Part shown: piece after piece, positions 1 through 6,894 of the stretch
How positions within the stretch are numbered: the stretch's first letter is position 1
Layout: each line of letters opens with the position of its first letter
Source: MWCO01 sp964488865
GTDB taxonomy: Bacteria > Myxococcota_A > Polyangia > Polyangiales > Polyangiaceae
Reading direction: 5' to 3'
Length of the DNA stretch: 64,000 bases
Assembly: GCA_964488865.1 (NCBI GenBank)
Contig: CAZAWR010000024.1
Span: 45,235 to 109,234 of the forward strand
The notes under the pieces: generated by a model
Databases searched by the model: none
Seen by the model: the letters and a program-made list of their open reading frames with translations, nothing else
What the model was told of the DNA's origin: nothing
Made by a program: the position numbers and the translations under genes

Positions 1-2
1 CA

Positions 3-2234
3 GGCGACGGGGGTGTGTCCGCCAACGGAGGCGGGGATGCCTCGGCGGGTTCGGGGGGAACCGCGACGGGAGGCACGGGTGGCAGCGACGCGGGAGAAGA
101 AGCCGGGCCTCCGGCTTGCGCGACCGAGTACAAGCGGTGCGACCACGAGTTCACGTTCCCGGCGGGTTCGGAGACGTCGGTCGAGCTGCGTGGGTCGTTC
201 AAGGCCGACGGGTGGGACAGCGGCGTGGCGCTCACGAAGAACGGCACCACGTGGTCGGCGACGGTGCCCGTCCCGTACGATTTCCAGGTCACGTACAAGT
301 ACGTGGTCGACGGCACCACGTGGGTGATCGATCCGAACAACCCGAGCACGGTACCGGACGGGCAGGGAGGTCAGAAGTCGGTGCTGGCGCCGCAGAGTTG
401 CTCGTGGTGGTCGTGCGCGTCGGACCCTGCGCCGGGCGACTGTCCGGAGAGCACGCGTGCGTGCGACTTCAAGTTCGTGTACCCGTACGGGGGTGAGTCG
501 TCCGTGACGGTCAAGGGCAGCTTCGACTCCTGGGGCGCGGGCGTGCCGATGACCCAAGACGGCACGGTGTGGTCGGCGGTCGTGGACGACCTCGGATGGG
601 GCACGAGCGTGCAGTACAAGTTCGTGATCAACGGGACGGAGTGGGTGAAGGACCCGAACAACCCCGCCGAGATTTCGGACGGGTTCGGCGGGTTCAACTC
701 CTTGATCTCGAGCGTCATGTGCGAGTGGTGGTCGTGCGAGGGGATGGTGAACCCCGATGCGTTCGACTGGCGCGACGCGGTTCTCTACTTCGTGTTCACG
801 GACCGGTTCCACAACGGCAACCTATCGAACGACGGCGCCCCGACCGGTTCCGGGGTGCTGCCCGCGGCGGACTATCAAGGCGGGGACTTCGCCGGCATCA
901 CGGCGAAGATCAACGAGGGGTACTTCACGGATCTCGGCGTCAACACGCTGTGGATCTCGCCGCCGATGGACAACACGTCGTCGGCGGGGGTGGGCGTGGG
1001 CGGGGACACGCATATGTACAGCGGGTATCACGGGTACTGGATCTCGGACGCGGAGAAGACCGAGGAGCGGTTCGGCACGATGGCGGAGCTCGAGGCGATG
1101 GTCGAGGCAGCGCACGCCAAGGACATCCGGGTGCTGTTCGACTATCCGATGAACCATGTGCACGAGGACTCGCCGGTCTACGCCCAGCACCCGGACTGGT
1201 TCTTCCAGCCGCCGTGCATCTGCGGTGCGGGTTGCTCCTGGGACGGGGCCGAGGGCAAGCGCTGCTGGTTTACCGACTACCTGCCCGACTTCAACTTCAA
1301 CAACGCCGATGCGCGCGACTGGTCCGTGAACAACGCCCTGTGGTGGGTTGCGCAGACCGGCATCGACGGCTTCCGCCTCGACGCGGTGAAGCACATCGAG
1401 GACCAGTGGCTGCTTGACCTGCGGTCGCGGTTGAAGAACGAGGTCGAGAGCGTGACGCAGGAGAAGTTCTACTTGGTCGGGGAGACCTTCACCGGGGACC
1501 GGAACACGATCGGCTACTACGTGAAGCCCTCGATGCTCGACGGGCAGTTCGAGTTCCCGCTTCGCAACAAGCTGGTGTCGACGCTGCTGACGCGCGCGGA
1601 GCCGATGGGCGGACTGGACGCCGACCTGGGCACCTACGAGACGTTCTACGGTTCGGGGTCCATCATGAGCACGTTCGTGGGCAACCACGACGTGCCGCGG
1701 CCCATCCACTTTGCCGAGGACGCCCCCATCTCGACGAACGCCTGGTACGACGGCAAGGACCGGGCGTGGGACAACAAGCCCGGCCTGCCCTCGGGCACGT
1801 CCGCCTTCGAGCGTCTGGCCAACGCCTTCACGGTTCTGTTCACCATCCAGGGAGTGCCGCTCATCTACTACGGCGACGAGATCGGGCTGCCCGGCGCGGG
1901 GGACCCGGACAACCGTCGCTTCATGCAGTGGAGCGGCACCAGCCAGGGCCAGAACCTGCTGCGCGACCACCTCAAGAAGCTTGGCAAGATCCGCGCGGAC
2001 CACGCGCCCCTGCGTCGCGGCACGCGCACCAAGGTCCACCTGACCGACGACGTGTACGCGTACAAGATGTCGTACGGGGGGGAGGACGTGTTCGTGGCGG
2101 TGAACCGGTCGGATTCGCCGCAGCAGGCGTCGGGGCTGCCTTCGGGAGCGCTCACGGAGCTTCTGTCGGGCAGCACGGTGAGCGGGCCGTCGGTGACGGT
2201 GCCGGCGCGGTCTTCCATGATCTTGGTGCCGTGA
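3..2234 (+). CDS. GH13 alpha-amylase-family enzyme with two N-terminal starch-binding-like domains (5' truncated)
   Basis: This is an extracellular or surface glycoside hydrolase that probably cleaves alpha-1,4-glucans. The reading frame is open to the window edge, so the true N-terminus, probably a lipoprotein signal, lies outside; the first visible residues are a Gly/Ser/Thr linker. Numbering from the GTG at 15, two similar E-set/CBM48-like modules follow at about 45-130 and 150-235, each ending in a WWSC motif. The GH13 barrel starts near 250. All four GH13 regions are visible: DYPMNH (376-381), GFRLDAVKH with nucleophile Asp456, GETF with acid/base Glu490, and GNHD with Asp559. A short beta-sandwich domain C ends the protein. 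The catalytic set is complete, so an active enzyme is expected; substrate specificity within GH13 cannot be read by eye. Confidence 0.9.
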   Translation, partial: GDGGVSANGGGDASAGSGGTATGGTGGSDAGEEAGPPACATEYKRCDHEFTFPAGSETSVELRGSFKADGWDSGVALTKNGTTWSATVPVPYDFQVTYKYVVDGTTWVIDPNNPSTVPDGQGGQKSVLAPQSCSWWSCASDPAPGDCPESTRACDFKFVYPYGGESSVTVKGSFDSWGAGVPMTQDGTVWSAVVDDLGWGTSVQYKFVINGTEWVKDPNNPAEISDGFGGFNSLISSVMCEWWSCEGMVNPDAFDWRDAVLYFVFTDRFHNGNLSNDGAPTGSGVLPAADYQGGDFAGITAKINEGYFTDLGVNTLWISPPMDNTSSAGVGVGGDTHMYSGYHGYWISDAEKTEERFGTMAELEAMVEAAHAKDIRVLFDYPMNHVHEDSPVYAQHPDWFFQPPCICGAGCSWDGAEGKRCWFTDYLPDFNFNNADARDWSVNNALWWVAQTGIDGFRLDAVKHIEDQWLLDLRSRLKNEVESVTQEKFYLVGETFTGDRNTIGYYVKPSMLDGQFEFPLRNKLVSTLLTRAEPMGGLDADLGTYETFYGSGSIMSTFVGNHDVPRPIHFAEDAPISTNAWYDGKDRAWDNKPGLPSGTSAFERLANAFTVLFTIQGVPLIYYGDEIGLPGAGDPDNRRFMQWSGTSQGQNLLRDHLKKLGKIRADHAPLRRGTRTKVHLTDDVYAYKMSYGGEDVFVAVNRSDSPQQASGLPSGALTELLSGSTVSGPSVTVPARSSMILVP

Positions 2235-2295
2235 CGATCCCGCATTCACGCTGAGACTCGTCCCTGTCCCGATCAGCGCACGTTCGATCGCTCGT

Positions 2296-3303
2296 TCATT
2301 GTGCAAGTACATTAGCCAGAGCACGAACCTCCCTGGGCAGGCCCGACAGGGCTTCATCGTCCAGCCCGAGGCCCAACCAGCGACGGGCAAGGTCGGCTGC
2401 CGCGCGAGCCTGCGCGCGGTCACGCGGTCGCTTGAGAGGATCACGGTCCTGTCGACCGGCTACCCAGAGCTTGTGGAGGGCGAACGCGCGCGGATCAACC
2501 GTCACGAGCCGCACAGCGTACCCGTCCTCCGCCATTGCAACGGCTTCGAAACGAGGAACGTTCAGCAGCCACTTGAGCCCTTCGATCGGAACGCCATGCA
2601 GGTCGTCGTCCGACTCGCCGATCGTGCAGCGATCCTTCGCATTCATGACCCTTTCATCCAGTGGCCGTATGAGATCGACGACGAACCCGTCTCGGTTGAA
2701 TGCCCGAAAGTCTCGGCCACCGCGCTTCCGAAAGGAGTGGTCCACCTTCTGGAGCAACGCGAGAACCCCGCGGCGACGCACTTCCGGCACGAGGAGTTCG
2801 ACGCGGGACCGCACGTCCCAGAGTAGATCTGCATCCTGCGTAGCAAGCAACTCGGACGGGACGTGAACTCCTGCGCGCGCTTCATAGGCAAAGAGAGCGT
2901 TGGTTCCAACAACGAGCAGGTGGGTCCCGAGCAGCCTTTGATGGTCAAGCATTCGCAGGATGCGGGCCGTGAGCTTGGGGACTCGGCCGAGATTCAGCGC
3001 TCGATTGACCGGCGCCATTTGATCCAATCGCGTCGAGAGTCCCTCCACATCGGCTCGGCATCGCTCACGACCATGGGTGAACGCCTCGTACCGGCGCTCC
3101 GTGTCGGCGCCGCGCGGCCCGAGTGAGCGCTCTTGCGTGCCTCGTTTGCGGTGAAGGTAGTCGTGCCCTTTTCGCGTGACCCAGCGCATGCTCCCGTCGA
3201 ATCGACGGCGCAACTCGTCCGAGGCAGACCAGAACGCCTCGTGCACCTGGTGGCTGTCAATCGTCTGCCGGCGTTGTTCGTTGGTCAACTCAATGAAATC
3301 CAT
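2296..3303 (-). CDS. Nucleotidyltransferase-fold protein, GSU2403 / NTP_transf_8-like
   Basis: A predicted 335-residue cytoplasmic protein. Residues 125-165 carry the nucleotidyltransferase core: VVGTNALFAYEA followed by a TQDADLL strand, where the two Asp residues (157 and 159) would bind metal. This matches my memory of the GSU2403 family (Pfam NTP_transf_8), whose biological role is not established. The N-terminal 120 residues are helical and charged. A GTG start at 3318 is also possible, but those five extra codons are made of the repeated operator-like sequence just upstream, so I prefer the ATG at 3303. It stands alone, convergent with the GH13 gene and divergent from the sigma-factor gene. 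The site array at 3306-3420 suggests tight, possibly autogenous control. Confidence 0.75.
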   Translation of the reverse strand: MDFIELTNEQRRQTIDSHQVHEAFWSASDELRRRFDGSMRWVTRKGHDYLHRKRGTQERSLGPRGADTERRYEAFTHGRERCRADVEGLSTRLDQMAPVNRALNLGRVPKLTARILRMLDHQRLLGTHLLVVGTNALFAYEARAGVHVPSELLATQDADLLWDVRSRVELLVPEVRRRGVLALLQKVDHSFRKRGGRDFRAFNRDGFVVDLIRPLDERVMNAKDRCTIGESDDDLHGVPIEGLKWLLNVPRFEAVAMAEDGYAVRLVTVDPRAFALHKLWVAGRQDRDPLKRPRDRAQARAAADLARRWLGLGLDDEALSGLPREVRALANVLAQ

Positions 3304-3305
3304 AC

Positions 3306-3420
3306 GGTTCCCACTCACCCGGTGCCGCCTGATCGTTCTGGTGGGAACCGGGTTTTACTAATTGAAATTACATTAGTTCCCACTCATATGTCCAGATTCG
3401 AGTCGAAGAGTGGGAACCGG
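3306..3420. promoter_or_regulatory. Four alternating, regularly spaced 13-bp sites (putative operator array)
   Basis: The core GTTCCCAC occurs at 3307-3314 and 3376-3383, and its complement GTGGGAAC at 3341-3348 and 3410-3417. Start-to-start distances are 34, 35 and 34 bp, and orientation alternates. The fuller consensus is CCGGTTCCCACTCA. Between sites 2 and 3 lies an AT-rich palindrome, ACTAAT at 3357-3362 and ATTAGT at 3372-3377, unusual in this GC-rich DNA and a likely promoter position. The array ends within 3 bp of the start codon of the nucleotidyltransferase-fold gene, so I infer an operator, perhaps for autorepression. The binding protein is unknown. Confidence 0.65.
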
Positions 3421-3524
3421 CGACCCGGGGTGGCTGGGTTAGGAACGCCACCGCGATTACGAGCACGTCGGCAGTCGGCCGCGCCGCGATGACCCCGGTA
3501 CGCCAGAAAAAATATCCCTCGCCC

Positions 3525-3553
3525 TGTCACACTCCCGGCCGGCGGTGCGATGA
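3525..3553 (+). promoter_or_regulatory. ECF-type promoter, TGTCACA-N16-CGATGA
   Basis: TGTCACA at 3525-3531 is followed after exactly 16 bp by CGATGA at 3548-3553. The same layout recurs at 5957-5985. It resembles the TGTCACA / CGTC promoters known for ECF41-type sigma factors. Transcription should begin about 6-8 bp further on, essentially at the GTG at 3561, which would make the sigma-factor mRNA leaderless; no Shine-Dalgarno sequence is present there. Confidence 0.6.
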
Positions 3554-3560
3554 TCGGGAT

Positions 3561-4520
3561 GTGAACAGCTCGATCAAGCCGGCGACGGATTCGGTGAAGA
3601 CCGCCCTGCTCGCCGACCCCGCCTTGCGCAAAGCCCTGGCGCGGTTCGTGCGCGGGAAGGTGCCCGAGCACGAGATCGACGACATCGTGCAAGCTTCCCT
3701 CGTGGATGCGCTCGCGGCGGCGCGGGTCCCCGAGGAAGCGTCGGAGCTGCGACGCTGGGTGCACGGGATCGCGCGACACAAGATCGCGGACTACTTTCGG
3801 TTGCGAGCGAGGGAGCATGCCCCGGACGGGGAGGGCGTGGACGTGCCGGCGGACTCGGCGGCGCACAGTGCGAGGGACTTGCTTCGGTGGGCGGAGGGGC
3901 AGTTGCCGGAGGGGGAGCAGGCCCAGCGAACCCTGGACGTGATGTTGCGGGAGGGCGACGGGGAGAAGCTGGAGTGGATCGCGGAGGAGCAGGAGGTGGA
4001 GGCGCCGGCGTTGCGGCAGCGGGTGGCGCGGCTTCGTCGGTTGTTCCGGGAGCGGTGGGCGCAGCAGCTTGCGGCGGTGGCGGCGGTGCTGTTGCTCGTG
4101 CTGGCGAGCTTCCTGTTGTGGCGTCGCCACGTGGACCCGGAGACCCCGATCGTGAGGGAGGTTCCGAGCGCGGAGCCCTCGCCGCGTGACCGTGCCGGTG
4201 AGCTTCGGCGTATCGCGCTGGAGGACTGCAGGGCCAAGCGGTGGGAGCTTTGCCTCGAGGTGCTGGACCAAGCGAGGGCGCTCGACCCCGTAGGCGATCG
4301 TACCGTCGAGGTGCAGGGGGCCCGAGAAGTGGCCGCGCGGGCGCTGAAGCCGGAGTCTCCGCCTGCGCCTACGCTGTCGGCCCCGCCGGACCGAAGCGCC
4401 ATTCCCTATCCCGAAACGGATAGCGGTGTTCCCCGCCCGCCCCGCCCCGTGCGGACCGATGACGCGCCTCCGCCCAAGGCTCCCACCATGCCCGGCCCCG
4501 ATTCCCTGGGGTCCAAGTAG
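3561..4520 (+). CDS. ECF-like RNA polymerase sigma factor with C-terminal membrane anchor and exported tail
   Basis: A predicted 319-residue protein. Residues 20-85 look like sigma region 2 (EIDDIVQASLVDAL, then LRRWVHGIARHKIADYFR). Residues 115-165 look like region 4, with an EKLEWIAEEQ helix and an Arg-rich recognition helix. Directly after comes one transmembrane segment (about 170-187), then WRRH and a Pro/Ala-rich tail containing a short TPR-like helix pair (about 213-245). A sigma factor fused to a membrane segment is unusual: the tail would lie in the periplasm and the sigma domains would be membrane-tethered. The GTG start is chosen because sigma homology begins just after it and the ECF-type promoter ends just before it. 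The upstream in-frame extension to 3489 would read through that promoter. Confidence 0.75.
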   Translation: MNSSIKPATDSVKTALLADPALRKALARFVRGKVPEHEIDDIVQASLVDALAAARVPEEASELRRWVHGIARHKIADYFRLRAREHAPDGEGVDVPADSAAHSARDLLRWAEGQLPEGEQAQRTLDVMLREGDGEKLEWIAEEQEVEAPALRQRVARLRRLFRERWAQQLAAVAAVLLLVLASFLLWRRHVDPETPIVREVPSAEPSPRDRAGELRRIALEDCRAKRWELCLEVLDQARALDPVGDRTVEVQGAREVAARALKPESPPAPTLSAPPDRSAIPYPETDSGVPRPPRPVRTDDAPPPKAPTMPGPDSLGSK

Positions 4521-4535
4521 GGTAAGCTCTCCTAT

Positions 4536-4567
4536 CGTGCTCGTGCTTGTGCTCGTGCTCGTGCTCG
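4536..4567. repeat. GTGCTC hexamer tract
   Basis: Five near-perfect copies of the hexamer GTGCTC, one with a single change, lie between the sigma-factor and lipoprotein genes. Related short hexamer tracts lie at 45904-45921 and 63768-63793. A CAGAGA-rich element follows 19 bp downstream. Confidence 0.8.
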
Positions 4568-4585
4568 ACCGTCGAGTCCAGAGTG

Positions 4586-4624
4586 GCCGCAGATGTCGCA
4601 GAGACCCGCAGAAAGGGGAAAGGA
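4586..4624. repeat. Dispersed CAGAGA-rich intergenic element, copy 1
   Basis: Three spaced units, CCGCAGATG, TCGCAGAGA and CCGCAGAAA, are followed by a GGGGAAAGG run. Similar units recur at 16258-16285, 23084-23121 and 63831-63870, always between genes. Confidence 0.6.
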
Positions 4625-4709
4625 GCCGGGGAGGATTTGGCATTTCGCTCGTACCGAGCGCGTAGCCATCCGCTGTTCACTTCGGCGACGCAGAGCTACT
4701 CTCTTGCCG

Positions 4710-5894
4710 ATGGCAACGCCGTGGCGACGAGGGTGCTGTGTTGTTGTTCTGGTGCTCGCGAGCGGATGTTCGGGTACGGCTCCGCCCCCCGTCGGACCGG
4801 CGCCAACGCCTTCGCCGAATCCCTCCCCGCCGTCGGTCTCGGCCGCACCGGCGCCACCCACCGCGAGCGCGACGCCGTCGGCAAGTACTCCACCGGCCGT
4901 CACTCCTATTCCCGTAGACAAGTGCGCCTTGTCCGAACCCAAGGTCCTCGTCACGGAGCGGGCCATCCGCGGCTTCGACGTCGGCCCCGACGGCCGACTC
5001 TACTGGGTAACGTACGATTCGATGAAGACGGAGGCGCAGATCTTCAGCCTCGATCTCGGCGACGCCCAGGCTACGCCGCAGCGGATCATCAGCGTCAAGA
5101 TGGGCGGCGATCCCGGTGCGCTGGTGGTGGGAAGCGACGGGTTCTGGATGGCCGCTGACGACATGAGCCGAGGCGTTTGTGGCGGCCGCGTGGTGTGGCT
5201 GGGACGCAACGCCACGCGGGCGGTTCCCGTGAGCGAGCCCGCATGTGTGTTCGGCCCGAAGCGAGCGCCGGGCGCGGAAGCCGTCTGGGCCACAAGCAAG
5301 ACCTACTCGCACGCCAAGCAGGTCGTCGTTGCCAAAGGTCCACCGCCCACGGGTCTGGCACCGCTGCCCCGCAAGGCCGACGTTTCCTTTGAAGGGATCG
5401 CGCACGCCGACGACGGGCTCTACTTGGCGCTCGAGGACGGCGAGGTGATTCGGAGAGGCTCCGACGGCAGCGAACAGCGCGTGGTCCAGCCGGTCTTCGG
5501 ATCGCGCTCCACCGATTCGCGCGCCGTCGCGGTGCACGGTGACGACGTCTACCTCGCCTCGGGCACGGATCTGCGCAAGCTGGATCTGTTCCGAATCCCA
5601 CGAGCCGGGGGTGCCAGGCAGCCGCTGGGCACCTTCGACGTCCACACCACGGTGACGTCCGTGTACGCGAGCGACGGCGGGGCGGTGCTGCACTTGTTGG
5701 GTGACCGGGGCGCTCCTGACCGGTTGCTGCTCATCGACCCAACCGGAGGATGCCCGAACGTCGAGCTCCCCATACCGGACCTGACACGCCAAGTCCTGGT
5801 CGATCGGGATGTCGCCCTGGTCCTGCGGAAGGAAGGGATCGTGGCCACATCTTTCGCCGGTCGTGCCCAGGCGCGGCGGGCCGACGAACGGTGA
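4710..5894 (+). CDS. Lipoprotein with Pro/Ala linker and beta-propeller-like body, unknown function
   Basis: A predicted 394-residue lipoprotein. The ATG at 4710 gives a textbook signal: WRRG, a short hydrophobic stretch and the lipobox LASGC. A Pro/Ser/Ala-rich linker (about 25-70) follows. The body has repeated strands with phrases such as GPDGRLYW, VVGSDGFW, AHADDGLYLAL and AVHGDDVYLA, spaced like the blades of a beta-propeller. I cannot name a family. The longer reading frame to 4593 would put the signal 40 residues in and cross the CAGAGA element, so it is rejected. It is likely surface- or periplasm-exposed; no partner genes are evident. Confidence 0.75.
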   Translation: MATPWRRGCCVVVLVLASGCSGTAPPPVGPAPTPSPNPSPPSVSAAPAPPTASATPSASTPPAVTPIPVDKCALSEPKVLVTERAIRGFDVGPDGRLYWVTYDSMKTEAQIFSLDLGDAQATPQRIISVKMGGDPGALVVGSDGFWMAADDMSRGVCGGRVVWLGRNATRAVPVSEPACVFGPKRAPGAEAVWATSKTYSHAKQVVVAKGPPPTGLAPLPRKADVSFEGIAHADDGLYLALEDGEVIRRGSDGSEQRVVQPVFGSRSTDSRAVAVHGDDVYLASGTDLRKLDLFRIPRAGGARQPLGTFDVHTTVTSVYASDGGAVLHLLGDRGAPDRLLLIDPTGGCPNVELPIPDLTRQVLVDRDVALVLRKEGIVATSFAGRAQARRADER

Positions 5895-5956
5895 ACCCGC
5901 TCCGGCTCGTGGGCAATCTCCCACCCCTATCCCATCTCGGATAGACAACGTTTTCT

Positions 5957-5985
5957 CGTCACACTCTCCCGGCCCCGTCCGATGA
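5957..5985 (+). promoter_or_regulatory. Second ECF-type promoter, CGTCACA-N16-CGATGA
   Basis: CGTCACA at 5957-5963, exactly 16 bp, then CGATGA at 5980-5985. Besides both boxes, it shares the CACTC and CCCGGCC words with the copy at 3525. It points at the hydrolase gene starting at 6084, leaving a leader of roughly 95 nt that ends in a good ribosome-binding site (AGGAAGGGG). I infer that both promoters are read by the same alternative sigma factor, plausibly the one encoded at 3561. Confidence 0.55.
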
Positions 5986-6083
5986 CCCGGTAGGAACGGT
6001 CGGCAACGCGCCCCCGGGCAGCGCGCACGCGCGTCAGCCGGCGACCTGAACCGCTCGCAACACGCGAGCAGGAAGGGGCCGTC

Positions 6084-6875
6084 ATGGGTCATCGCGTCTC
6101 GCGCCCGTCCGGGCGTGCCGGCATCGTCATGCGTCTGCTTGCGGGGGCCGTCGCCTCCCTCGCCCTGCTACTGGCAACGTCCGCAAGGGGCGACGTGCCC
6201 GCGCCTTCCACACAGCCAGTCTGGCTACCAGAGACCGACACGGACCCCGCGGTGCTCGTCTACCCTCCCAAGCGAGAAGGAGAGCGCCGTCCCCTGGTCG
6301 TGATGCTCCACGGCATGTGCGATACCCCCGAGAACGAGTGCCCCTTCTTCTCCAACACCGTCACCCAGTTCGGGTGGCTCGCCTGCCCCCGGGCGCGACT
6401 CCGCTGCAACGGGGGCGGGACCATGTGGAGTTGGCAGGGAAAGTACGAGACCGTGAACGCGGCCGTCGCCCGGATGCGGCATCACGGCGCCAACGGCATC
6501 GAGACCGAAGGAGGGATCCTCATCGGATTCTCCCTCGGCGCGCTCGCAGCCATGGACATCGCCCACCGCGGCGACGGACCGTGGGAGAAGCTCATCCTGA
6601 TCGGGGCCAAGGTCTACCCCAACGCAACGCTCCTCAAGCGTGCCGGGGTCCGGCGCGTGCTGCTTGCCTCTGGCGACCGCGACATGATGCGATGGCACAT
6701 GACAGAGCAGGCGCGCAGGCTCGACCGCCAAGGGGTGCCGTCGACCTTCATGAGCCTGGGCGACGTCGGACACTGGTTCGCCCCCGACATGGACGCCTGG
6801 ATGACGCGTGCCATGCAATGGCTGCAAGAAGAAGGGACGGAGGCCACCGAGCCGCTCATCGCGAGCGCCCCGTAG
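6084..6875 (+). CDS. Exported alpha/beta-hydrolase
   Basis: A predicted 263-residue serine hydrolase. A signal-like hydrophobic stretch (about 17-35, ending TSARG) suggests export. The alpha/beta-hydrolase marks are clear: oxyanion-hole motif LHGMCD (75-80), nucleophile elbow GFSLG with Ser150, acid in the SGDRD segment (Asp198 or Asp200), and catalytic His230 in DVGHWF. Cysteines at 79, 86, 101 and 108 may form disulfides in the periplasm. The closest general description is an esterase or dienelactone-hydrolase-like enzyme; the substrate is unknown. The ATG at 6129 is an alternative start that gives a more compact signal. The ECF-type promoter at 5957 suggests envelope-stress or sigma-factor control. 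Confidence 0.85.
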   Translation: MGHRVSRPSGRAGIVMRLLAGAVASLALLLATSARGDVPAPSTQPVWLPETDTDPAVLVYPPKREGERRPLVVMLHGMCDTPENECPFFSNTVTQFGWLACPRARLRCNGGGTMWSWQGKYETVNAAVARMRHHGANGIETEGGILIGFSLGALAAMDIAHRGDGPWEKLILIGAKVYPNATLLKRAGVRRVLLASGDRDMMRWHMTEQARRLDRQGVPSTFMSLGDVGHWFAPDMDAWMTRAMQWLQEEGTEATEPLIASAP

Positions 6876-6894
6876 GGCTGAGCGCAACCCCGCC

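Noticed and set aside
3306..3420. Evenly spaced repeats as a CRISPR array
   Set aside because: The repeats are 13 bp, alternate orientation, and there are only four; CRISPR repeats are longer and all in one direction.
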